DNA of 64,000 nucleotides, taken from Paludisphaera borealis (GTDB lineage Bacteria; Planctomycetota; Planctomycetia; Isosphaerales; Isosphaeraceae). Numbering within the stretch: position 1 is the stretch's first letter; each line of letters opens with the position of its first letter. A model generated the notes under the pieces. The model searched no databases. It was not told the origin of the DNA and saw only the letters and a program-made list of their open reading frames with translations. The translations under genes were made by a program, and so were the position numbers. Shown here piece after piece: positions 1 through 7,244 of the stretch. The DNA is taken from positions 6,324,001 to 6,388,000 of the forward strand of contig NZ_CP019082.1 in NCBI RefSeq assembly GCF_001956985.1, given 5' to 3'.

Positions 1-85
1 ACAGGGGCAAGGAGGGAGCGGCGACCTACGCAGGGTCGATGGATCGACCAGCGATCGGCCGCATGTTCGTCGGAGGAGTGGAGTT

Positions 86-1396
86 ATGATCAGCCGCCAG
101 CGCGGCCGCCGCCTCCGTCCGGGGGTCGAGCCCCTTGACGACCGCAGTCTGCCGTCCGGCTTCACACCGTCGCAGATCGCCGCCGCGTACGGGCTTGGGC
201 CGATCACGTTGACCTCGCCGTCGGGCCAGGCCGTGGCGGGAGACGGCTCGGGGCAGACGATCGCCATCATCGGCGCGTTCCACAATCCGAATCTCCCGGC
301 CGATCTCGGGGTATTCAGCCGGACGTTCGGCCTGCCCGACCCCAAGCTCACCGTCGTCAACCTGGCGGGTTCGCAAACCAACGCGGCGTGGGCGTCCGAG
401 TCGGCGCTGGACGCCGAGTGGGCGCACGCTCTGGCACCGGGCGCGTCGATCCTCATGGTCGAAGCGAAATCCGATACCCAGACCGACCTGATGGAGGCCG
501 TGAACGTCGCCCGGAATACGCCGGGGGTCGTCGCGGTCTCAATGAGCTGGGGCCTGCCGGAATCGGCCAGCCAGAAGTCCCTGGATCACCTGTTCACGAC
601 CCCGGCCGGACACACCGGGATCACGTTCGTCGCGGCCAGCGGCGACGGCGGGGCCGGGAAAGGCGCGGTCTACCCGGCCAGCTCGCCGAACGTCCTGGGC
701 GTGGGAGGAACCACGCTGACCCTCGACGCCTCGGGCGGGTATCAGTCGGAAGCGATCTGGGCCGACAGCGGCACCGGCGTCAGCCGGATCACCGCCGAGC
801 CGAGCTATCAACGGTCGCTCCAGAAGACCGGCGGCAAGAGCGTCCCCGACGTCTCGTTCCTCAGCGATCCCGAGACCGGCGTCCAGGTCTACTCGACGCC
901 TCCTGGCGCGACGACGGGCTCGTGGCAGGTCGTCGCCGGCACGAGCCTCGGCACGCCGGCGTGGGCGGCGATCGTCGCGATCGTCGCGCAGGGACGCGCC
1001 CTCGACGGCAAACCGGGCCTCGACGGCGGCTCGCAGACTTTGCCCTTGCTGTACGGCCTGCCAAGTTCCAGCTTCAACCAGGTCGCGTCGGGACGCGTCG
1101 GGAGCCTGGCGGCCGGCCTGGGGACGCCTCGGGGGGATGCGGTGATTCGCGGGCTGATCTCGATCGCCTCGGTGAGCACCGACCTGACATCGACGACGCA
1201 GACGCCGCAGACGCAGACGCAGACGCCTCCCGTCGCACCCGCCCGCCCCGTCCTCGCCGCGAAGGGCCCGAAGAAGGTCGTGATTGTTCGGCGCAAGGCG
1301 GCGAGCCAGCCGCGGCCCCATCTGGCGGCCGCGCGCTGGAGCCGGCTGATCGCCCAGACGACGGCTCGAAAAGCGGCGGCGGCCGCCTCGCGATAG
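86..1396 (+). CDS. Sedolisin-like (S53) serine-carboxyl peptidase, secreted
   Basis: Predicted acid-type endopeptidase of the sedolisin family. The catalytic set is visible: Glu105 and Asp109 (ESALD), oxyanion Asp187 (SGDGG) and Ser287 in GTSLGTP, at the spacing known from kumamolisin. Residues 1-26 are basic and contain VEPLDDRSLPSGF, resembling the planctomycete LE-x-R-x-LP N-terminal motif, so export is likely although no classic signal peptide is seen. There is no long pro-domain, unlike most S53 enzymes. The C-terminal calcium loop usually found after the Ser motif is not obvious; about 30 Pro/Gln/Thr-rich residues (near 365-395) and a basic Ala-rich tail follow instead. The start has a good ribosome site (ggaggag, eight bases upstream). 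Fold and catalytic residues are seen; substrate and pH optimum are unknown. Confidence 0.88.
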   Translation: MISRQRGRRLRPGVEPLDDRSLPSGFTPSQIAAAYGLGPITLTSPSGQAVAGDGSGQTIAIIGAFHNPNLPADLGVFSRTFGLPDPKLTVVNLAGSQTNAAWASESALDAEWAHALAPGASILMVEAKSDTQTDLMEAVNVARNTPGVVAVSMSWGLPESASQKSLDHLFTTPAGHTGITFVAASGDGGAGKGAVYPASSPNVLGVGGTTLTLDASGGYQSEAIWADSGTGVSRITAEPSYQRSLQKTGGKSVPDVSFLSDPETGVQVYSTPPGATTGSWQVVAGTSLGTPAWAAIVAIVAQGRALDGKPGLDGGSQTLPLLYGLPSSSFNQVASGRVGSLAAGLGTPRGDAVIRGLISIASVSTDLTSTTQTPQTQTQTPPVAPARPVLAAKGPKKVVIVRRKAASQPRPHLAAARWSRLIAQTTARKAAAAASR

Positions 1397-1478
1397 CCTC
1401 GCTCGGTGCTTGCGACGACTTGCAGCGACGGCTACAGTGGGGGAATTGAATTCCTGTCCGTTGTTTCGGTGAAGATCC

Positions 1479-2210
1479 ATGCAAGTTATCCCGGCCATCG
1501 ATCTGCGGGGAGGCCTGTGCGTGCGTCTCCGCCAGGGTGATTACGATCGCGAGACCGTGTTCGGCGACGACCCCGCGGCAATGGCGGCCCGCTGGGAATC
1601 GGAAGGCGCGACCCGCATCCACCTGGTCGATCTCGACGGCGCGAAGGCCGGCAGTCCCGTCAACGTCGATTCCGTCCGCGCGATCATCCGCGCCGTGTCA
1701 GTCCCCTGTCAGCTCGGCGGCGGCGTCCGCGACGAGCGCACCATCGCCGCATGGCTCGACGCCGGCATCGAACGGGTGATCGTTGGCACGCAGGCGCTCC
1801 GCGATCCCGAATGGTTCCGGACCATGGCCGAGACCTTTCCCGGCCGCCTGATCCTGGGCCTCGACGCGCGCGACGGCCGGGTCGCGACCGACGGCTGGCT
1901 GGAGACGTCGAACGTCACGGCGCCGCTGCTGGCGGAGCAGTTCGACGACCTGCCGCTGGCGGCCATCATCTACACCGACATCGCGCGCGACGGCACGCTC
2001 GAAGGGCCGAATCTGGAGTCGACCGGCGCGCTTTGCCGGCACGTGAAGACGCCGGTCATCGCCTCGGGAGGCGTGGGCGGACTCGTCGACATCGAGCGCC
2101 TGGCGACGCTGCCGGTGGTCGGTTGCATCGTCGGCCGGGCTCTGTACGAGGGCAATTTCTCGCTGACGGAAGCCGTGGCGAGGGCGGGCGGCTCGCCTTC
2201 CCGTTCCTGA
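1479..2210 (+). CDS. hisA: HisA, ProFAR isomerase (histidine biosynthesis)
   Basis: Phosphoribosylformimino-5-aminoimidazole carboxamide ribotide isomerase, the Amadori-rearrangement step of histidine synthesis, cytosolic. It is a 243-residue TIM barrel of the usual length. The catalytic pair is present: Asp8 in PAIDLRGG and Asp129 in LGLDARDG. Phosphate-binding loops QLGGGVRD (residues 78-85) and ASGGVGG near the C-terminus are intact. No other his gene lies next to it; the upstream protease gene ends about 80 bases earlier on the same strand and the downstream gene starts about 170 bases later, so it is probably transcribed alone. The short Gly/Ser/Arg tail after EAVARAGG is not conserved in the family. 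Confidence 0.96.
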   Translation: MQVIPAIDLRGGLCVRLRQGDYDRETVFGDDPAAMAARWESEGATRIHLVDLDGAKAGSPVNVDSVRAIIRAVSVPCQLGGGVRDERTIAAWLDAGIERVIVGTQALRDPEWFRTMAETFPGRLILGLDARDGRVATDGWLETSNVTAPLLAEQFDDLPLAAIIYTDIARDGTLEGPNLESTGALCRHVKTPVIASGGVGGLVDIERLATLPVVGCIVGRALYEGNFSLTEAVARAGGSPSRS

Positions 2211-2378
2211 TCAGTCCGTCCGGATCGTCGAGTCGTTCTTCTCATCTCGCTCCGCGGTTCCGCTCAAATCTCGATCTCCTTCGTCGCTTCCCCGTCTCCG
2301 AACCGGGAAAGGAGGACCTTCCGCGCTTGTTCGTGCCTTCGTGCGTACACATGAACCTCAATCACGAGGATAACATCC

Positions 2379-4457
2379 ATGACCACGACGTATCATATTG
2401 CGGACATCCGGAACGTCGCCCTCGCTGGACATGGGGCGTCGGGGAAGACCAGCCTCGCCGACGCCCTTTTATTCGCCGCAGGCGCCACGCAGCGCAAAGG
2501 ATCGGTCGACGACGGAACGAGCACGCTGGATTACGACGACGAAGAAAAACGCAGACATTTCACGATCGACTGCCACCTCGGCCACCTCGCCTGGAACGAC
2601 AAGCAAGTCCACCTGATCGACTCCCCCGGCTACCCCGACTTCATCGGCAACGCCCTGAGCGCTCTGGCCGCCGTTGAGAACGTCGTGCTGGCGGTCTCGG
2701 GACCGGCCGGCATCGAGGTCAACACCCGGCGGCTGTTCAACGAGGCTCGGCGGCTGAGCCTCGGCCGATTCATCGCCATCACCAAGATGGACGCCGACAA
2801 CGTCGACTACCGCTCCGACCTGGAAGCGATCCGCGAAACCTTCGGTAATTCGTGCGTGCCGTTCAACGTGCCGATCGGCCAGGGGGCGAGCTTCTCAGGC
2901 GTGATCGACGTCCTCCAGACCCACGACGACGACCCGGCCGACTGCCCCTTGGCCCCCAGCGAAGCCTACCAGATGCTCGTCGAGCAGATCGTCGAGACCG
3001 ACGAAGACCTCATGACGCGCTATCTCGAAGGCGAATCGATCGACGTCGAAGAGCTGCGCAAGGCCGCGCACGACGCCATCGCCGCGGGCAAGCTGGTGCC
3101 GATCCTCTGCGTCTGCACTCGCAAGGATCTCGGCGTGAAGGAGCTGCTCGACCTGATCACGACCTGTGGCCTGAGCCCCAGCGACGTCCATCGGTTCGGT
3201 ACGCGCGGCGACGACGGCGACGCCTCCGACGAGGAGATCCTCCCCGCCGAGGACGGCACCCTGGTGGCCCAGGTGTTCAAGACCTCCAACGACCAGTTCA
3301 TGGGCAAGCTCAGCTTTCTGCGCATCCTCTCCGGCCGGATCACGCCCGACACCAACCTCGTCAACCTCCGCAGCGGCAAGACCGGCAAGGCGGGGCACGT
3401 CTACGTTCTGCAAGGCAAGGCCCAGGAAGAGGTCTCCGAAGCGATCGCCGGCGACATCGTGGCGATCGCCAAGTTCGACGACCTCCACGTTTCCGACACG
3501 GTCAGCAACGTCGGCGGCAACACGTCTGTCCGCCAGCTCAAGGTTTCGCCGATCAAGTTCCCCGCCCCCATGGTCCCCCGCGCCGTCGTGCCGAAGGCCC
3601 GCGAGGACGAGTCCAAGATCTCCGCGGGACTGGCCAAGATCGCCGACGAGGACCCGACCTTCACCATCCGTCGCGACGCCCAGACGCACGAGCTGGTGAT
3701 CTCGGGGATGAGCGACCTGCACCTCGACGTCATCCAGCAGCGACTCAAGAACCGCTACAAATTGGAGATGACGACGCACATCCCGCACGTGCCCTACCTC
3801 GAAACGATCACGACGCCGGCCGAGGCCGACTACCGCCACAAGAAGCAGACCGGCGGTCGCGGCCAGTTCGCCGAGGTCCACCTCCGCGTCCGCCCGGTCG
3901 AGCGCGGCAAGGGCTTCACGTTCACCGACGCGGTCAAGGGGGGAACGATTCCCAACCAGTACATCCCGGCCGTCGAGAAGGGGGTCCGCGAACGGCTCGA
4001 CCGGGGGGCGGTTTCGGGCAACCAGGTCGTCGACGTCGAGGTCGAGGTCTACTTCGGCAAGGACCACCCGGTCGACAGTTCGGAACAAGCCTTCAAGACG
4101 GCCGCCGACCACGCGTTCCGCCGGGCGTTCGAGAAGGCGAATCCCGTCTTGCTCGAACCGATCGTGTCGGTCGAGGTCACTGTTCCGTCGGCCCATTTCG
4201 GCGACATCTCGGCCGACATGTCGACCCGCCGGGGACACATCACCGGGATGGAAACCCTGTCCGCCGGCCAGCAGACCATCCAGGCGGTCGTCCCGCTGGC
4301 CGAAATGCTCTCGTACGCGTCCACCCTCAAGAGCATGACCTCGGGACACGGCTCGTACACCATGGAGATGCACGGCTACGAGGCCGTTCCGCCCAACATC
4401 CAGCAGCAAATCGTCGACCGCTATCAGCGAAGCCGCGCGGGCGTCGAGGAAGAATGA
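2379..4457 (+). CDS. Elongation factor G-like GTPase (EF-G paralogue)
   Basis: Translation-factor GTPase of 692 residues with the full EF-G layout: G domain (about 8-270), domain II (about 280-380), and domains III-V ending near 690. The P-loop is GHGASGKT (17-24), where canonical EF-G has AHIDAGKT; G3 is DSPG (81-84) and G4 is TKMD (135-138) instead of NKMD. These changes are typical of the EF-G2/EF-G-like branch rather than of the main translocase. The domain IV segment (KKQTGGRGQFAEV) is conserved. It is a single gene, not next to the str operon, with gaggata as a weak ribosome site. The role may be ribosome translocation or recycling under special conditions; this cannot be settled from sequence. 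Confidence 0.93.
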   Translation: MTTTYHIADIRNVALAGHGASGKTSLADALLFAAGATQRKGSVDDGTSTLDYDDEEKRRHFTIDCHLGHLAWNDKQVHLIDSPGYPDFIGNALSALAAVENVVLAVSGPAGIEVNTRRLFNEARRLSLGRFIAITKMDADNVDYRSDLEAIRETFGNSCVPFNVPIGQGASFSGVIDVLQTHDDDPADCPLAPSEAYQMLVEQIVETDEDLMTRYLEGESIDVEELRKAAHDAIAAGKLVPILCVCTRKDLGVKELLDLITTCGLSPSDVHRFGTRGDDGDASDEEILPAEDGTLVAQVFKTSNDQFMGKLSFLRILSGRITPDTNLVNLRSGKTGKAGHVYVLQGKAQEEVSEAIAGDIVAIAKFDDLHVSDTVSNVGGNTSVRQLKVSPIKFPAPMVPRAVVPKAREDESKISAGLAKIADEDPTFTIRRDAQTHELVISGMSDLHLDVIQQRLKNRYKLEMTTHIPHVPYLETITTPAEADYRHKKQTGGRGQFAEVHLRVRPVERGKGFTFTDAVKGGTIPNQYIPAVEKGVRERLDRGAVSGNQVVDVEVEVYFGKDHPVDSSEQAFKTAADHAFRRAFEKANPVLLEPIVSVEVTVPSAHFGDISADMSTRRGHITGMETLSAGQQTIQAVVPLAEMLSYASTLKSMTSGHGSYTMEMHGYEAVPPNIQQQIVDRYQRSRAGVEEE

Positions 4458-4463
4458 GCCGAC

Positions 4464-4499
4464 ACGACGGGCCGCATGGCAGCCAGCGCGGCCCGTCGT
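4464..4499. terminator. Bidirectional hairpin between convergent genes
   Basis: A perfect 12-bp inverted repeat (acgacgggccgc / gcggcccgtcgt) with a 12-base loop starts seven bases after the EF-G-like stop and lies just past the stop of the convergent 77-residue gene. There is no U-tract, so it would act as a structural barrier or a factor-assisted terminator. Confidence 0.55.
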
Positions 4500-4508
4500 C
4501 CCTCCAGC

Positions 4509-4742
4509 TCAAATGCGGATTTGTCTTTTCAGCGCATCCACTTCGTCCTGATTCTCGGCGATGGACCAATCGTCCAGGAGCGCCAGATACCGGTATCGCA
4601 CGGCTTGGAAGACGTGGAAGAAGCCGGACAGGTGGAGCTTACGGCAGTCTGAGCTGTCGCAGGAGCAAGACCATTCCCATTCGGTGTCGACGTCCCGACG
4701 CCGAGGCAATGCCGCGGCCGCAATGCGGACCGCGCCGGTCAT
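4509..4742 (-). CDS. Small cysteine-cluster protein, coupled to HxlR regulator
   Basis: A 77-residue protein of unknown function. Its ATG overlaps the stop of the HxlR gene as ATGA, which suggests translational coupling and argues that it is really translated. The middle contains WSCSCDSSDC, a C-x-C-x4-C cluster that could bind zinc, followed by an aromatic segment (FFHVFQAVRYRYLALLDDW) and an acidic/basic tail. The cysteine pattern loosely recalls the post-SET tail of bacterial SET-domain proteins, but the rest of such a domain is missing, so it may be a remnant. I do not recognise a family. Confidence 0.5.
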   Translation of the reverse strand: MTGAVRIAAAALPRRRDVDTEWEWSCSCDSSDCRKLHLSGFFHVFQAVRYRYLALLDDWSIAENQDEVDALKRQIRI

Positions 4743-5194
4743 GTCGAGTCCGCTGCTTTCTTCACGATGGTATCGGCTGGACCAAGGAGTCGTCCATCTT
4801 CCGACCGAAGCTCCAACCTGCGGACGGGCAGCCCCCCCTCGCGGTCAACCAGCACCGAGTGGGTCTCGCCAGGCTCGTAAAAGGACTCTTCGCCCCACTG
4901 CCTCAGTCCGACCACCACATGGAAGAGCCCGCGCCCTCGCGGCGTCAGAACGTACTCCTGGTACACGCTACCGTCGGACGCAGGCGCAAGCTCCAGGATT
5001 CCGTGGGCGGTCAACGCGCGCAAACGGGCTGTTAGAATGTTCTTCGCGACGCCCAAACTCTTCTGAAACTCGCCAAAACGGCGCAAGCCGTCGAATGCGT
5101 CGCGGATGATCAAGAGCGACCACCAATCGCCAATCGCGTCCAGAGACCTGGCGACGGGGCACTCCGCTCCTTCAAGACTCGTCCGCTTAACCAT
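4739..5194 (-). CDS. HxlR-family winged-helix transcriptional regulator
   Basis: A 151-residue DNA-binding regulator. The HxlR signature is clear: CPVARSLDAIGDWWSLLIIR at residues 12-31, then the recognition region RRFGEFQKSLGVAKNILTARL and the wing ELAPASDGSVYQEYVLTPRG. The single Cys12 is the residue that senses electrophiles or oxidants in studied HxlR proteins; here that role is only inferred. The start is supported by aggaggg seven bases upstream. The gene is divergent from an MFS exporter, and the space between them holds two copies of a near-palindrome, the usual layout for a local repressor controlling itself and the transporter. Confidence 0.93.
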   Translation of the reverse strand: MVKRTSLEGAECPVARSLDAIGDWWSLLIIRDAFDGLRRFGEFQKSLGVAKNILTARLRALTAHGILELAPASDGSVYQEYVLTPRGRGLFHVVVGLRQWGEESFYEPGETHSVLVDREGGLPVRRLELRSEDGRLLGPADTIVKKAADST

Positions 5195-5276
5195 TTCGCC
5201 CTCCTATGAACGGCCAGGCCACACGTGACCGCCGTCACGACGCCATAGGGCCGCCGCCCGACTGCCCGACAATTCT

Positions 5277-5330
5277 GGTTGCATTATAAAACCAAATTCG
5301 CTAGAGTTCAAGCGGTTTCATTATGCAACC
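5277..5330. promoter_or_regulatory. Twin inverted-repeat operator, HxlR/MFS intergenic region
   Basis: Two 17-bp sites, ggttgcattataaaacc (5277-5293) and ggtttcattatgcaacc (5314-5330), match 15 of 17 bases as inverted copies of each other; each is also nearly palindromic (GGTT...AACC). Centres are 37 bp apart. This is the AT-richest stretch in the region. HxlR family proteins bind such dyads as dimers. The second site covers an in-frame ATG at 5323, which argues for the exporter starting at 5350. Confidence 0.75.
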
Positions 5331-5349
5331 ATTTTGCAGAGGAGAGCCG

Positions 5350-6675
5350 ATGATGTCGGTCGAGAACGTTCAGAGGTTGACCACCGGCGGGGATGTCGGG
5401 GAGCCTGTGCAATCGGCGTGCGGGAGGAGCGACAGGGCTGAATCCGCCGCGGCTCCATCGGTGCCAGGTCCGTTGGTGTTTCTCTTTGCGATCGCCGCCG
5501 GGTTGAGCGTCGCCAACGTCTACTATGCGCATCAGTTGTTAGACGCCGTCGCGCGCGAATTCCGGATCAGTGATGGTTCCGTAGGGATCGTCGTGACCGC
5601 CGCACAGTCAGGATATGCGTTGGGATTGCTCTTGCTGACGCCGTTGGGTGATCTGCTGAACCGCCGCCGACTGATCATCGGTCAGTTGCTGGCGTCCGTG
5701 CTGGCGCTCGTCGCAGTGGCCTTCGCTCCGAATATCGGGGTGCTGCTGGCGGGTATGGCGACGGTCGGGTTTCTCGCCGTCGTGGTGCAGACGCTGGTTG
5801 CGTTCGCGGCGACCTTGGCTGCCAGCGAAGAGCGCGGACGCGTGGTCGGCTCGGTAACGAGCGGCGTGGTGCTCGGCATTCTGCTGGCGCGAGTCGTGGC
5901 CGGGTTTTTGGTGGATCTCGCCGGCTGGCGAGCGGTCTACCTCACTTCCGCGATCTTCACGTTGATCATGGCCGGTGCGCTGTTCCGGGTTCTGCCGGAA
6001 CATGAACGCGTGGGCCTGTCGCCGTCGTATCCACGTCTGCTGCGTTCGGTGTTCGTCCTGTTCGTCGAGGAGCCGATTCTGCGCATCCGCGCCGGGATCG
6101 CGATGCTGATTTTCGCTGCGTTCAGCGCCTTCTGGACTTCCCTGGTGCTCCACCTCAGCGCGCCGCCGTTGTCACTCTCGCATACCACGACCGGGATGTT
6201 CGGCCTCGCGGGGGTGGCGGGAGCGCTCGCGGCGGGAAGGGCGGGTCGCCTTGCCGACCGTGGGTTGGCGAACTGGACGACCGGCGTCGGTCTGACCTTG
6301 TTGCTAGCGTCGTGGATGCTGATCGGCCTCACGCAACAGTGGATCTCCGCGCTGATCGTCGGCGTAATCCTCCTGGATCTGGCGATTCAGGCGGTGCACG
6401 TCACGAACCAGAGCCTGATCTTCACCGTCCGACCGGACGCGCGCAGTCGGCTCGTCGCCGGTTACATGGTCTTTTATTCCATCGGCAGCGGTCTGGGTTC
6501 GATCAGCTCGACCGCCGCGTATGCGTGGGCGGGCTGGACTGGCGTGTGCCTGCTCGGAGCGTTCTACAGCGCCCTCGCTCTCGCATTCTGGGCGCTCACC
6601 ATGCGATGGGCACCTGGAGCGTCGACGTCGGACTCCAGCTCTCGCCTCATGCTCGGCGCTTGCCTTGAGGGGTGA
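5350..6675 (+). CDS. MFS efflux transporter
   Basis: Major facilitator superfamily protein of about 441 residues with roughly 12 hydrophobic helices. The conserved loop between helices 2 and 3 reads GDLLNRRRLI, a variant of the G-D-R-x-G-R-R motif of drug/proton antiporters. An ATG at 5323 would add nine residues but lies inside the proposed operator; the start at 5350 (or 5353) follows agaggaga at a normal distance. It is transcribed divergently from the HxlR regulator, so induction by the compound it exports is likely. The substrate is unknown; sugar or multidrug efflux are the usual roles of this branch. Confidence 0.9.
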   Translation: MMSVENVQRLTTGGDVGEPVQSACGRSDRAESAAAPSVPGPLVFLFAIAAGLSVANVYYAHQLLDAVAREFRISDGSVGIVVTAAQSGYALGLLLLTPLGDLLNRRRLIIGQLLASVLALVAVAFAPNIGVLLAGMATVGFLAVVVQTLVAFAATLAASEERGRVVGSVTSGVVLGILLARVVAGFLVDLAGWRAVYLTSAIFTLIMAGALFRVLPEHERVGLSPSYPRLLRSVFVLFVEEPILRIRAGIAMLIFAAFSAFWTSLVLHLSAPPLSLSHTTTGMFGLAGVAGALAAGRAGRLADRGLANWTTGVGLTLLLASWMLIGLTQQWISALIVGVILLDLAIQAVHVTNQSLIFTVRPDARSRLVAGYMVFYSIGSGLGSISSTAAYAWAGWTGVCLLGAFYSALALAFWALTMRWAPGASTSDSSSRLMLGACLEG

Positions 6676-6730
6676 AGGGCATGGGCCGGCGGAGGCAATA
6701 CTCGTCCAAGCCTCCGTTGGGTGGAGCAAG

Positions 6731-7162
6731 TCAGAACCACGACATCAGGTGCTTTTCGAGGAACGGCGGCGGGGTGGACTTGAGAACGAGCAGGATGCCG
6801 ATGACCGTCATGATAAACTGAAGGGCCGCCGCGATCCACGCGATGAGCTGGTTCGTCTTGCGGAAGTAATAGTTCCCGCGCGTCTCCTGTTCCCCGTTGA
6901 TGATATGCTGACCGCGGCCGATGGTCGCCCCGCCGACCGCGAAATGCACCACGGCGCAGAGCAAGACGCTGAACAGCAGCATGCCGCATCCGAAATGCTG
7001 GTGCGGCAGTCCCTCGCCTTTCAGCTCTTGAAAGGCGATCGCGCCAAAGGCGACGAGAGTTCCCGTGTCCGAGCCTCGGATGATCTCCTCATTGCCGTAA
7101 CGGAGCAGGTCGTAGCCCCAGTTGTCCGGCAGTTCTTGCTTATTGCGAGGAAAGCTATTCAT
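6731..7162 (-). CDS. Hypothetical two-helix membrane protein
   Basis: A protein of about 143 residues (169 if a GTG at 7240 is used). Two membrane helices are evident: FGCGMLLFSVLLCAVVHFAV and QLIAWIAAALQFIMTVIGIL, joined by a polar loop with NYYFRKTNQ. The N-terminal part (GYDLLRYGNEEIIRGSDTG) is soluble. The ATG at 7162 is preferred because the preceding Ser-rich residues look non-coding, but no strong ribosome site supports either start. It lies convergent to the MFS gene and immediately downstream of the PKD-repeat gene on the same strand. No family was recognised. Confidence 0.6.
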   Translation of the reverse strand: MNSFPRNKQELPDNWGYDLLRYGNEEIIRGSDTGTLVAFGAIAFQELKGEGLPHQHFGCGMLLFSVLLCAVVHFAVGGATIGRGQHIINGEQETRGNYYFRKTNQLIAWIAAALQFIMTVIGILLVLKSTPPPFLEKHLMSWF

Positions 7163-7244
7163 GATGGAGCACGAACCGAACGAGGATCGGGAGGACGACG
7201 AAAAGTCTACGCGGCCCGCAGAACCACACCAGTCTATCACTTGC

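Noticed and set aside
6731-7162. Pycsar-type two-helix effector next to a regulator
   Set aside because: Two helices are present, but no cyclase gene lies nearby and the soluble part does not convincingly match known effector domains.
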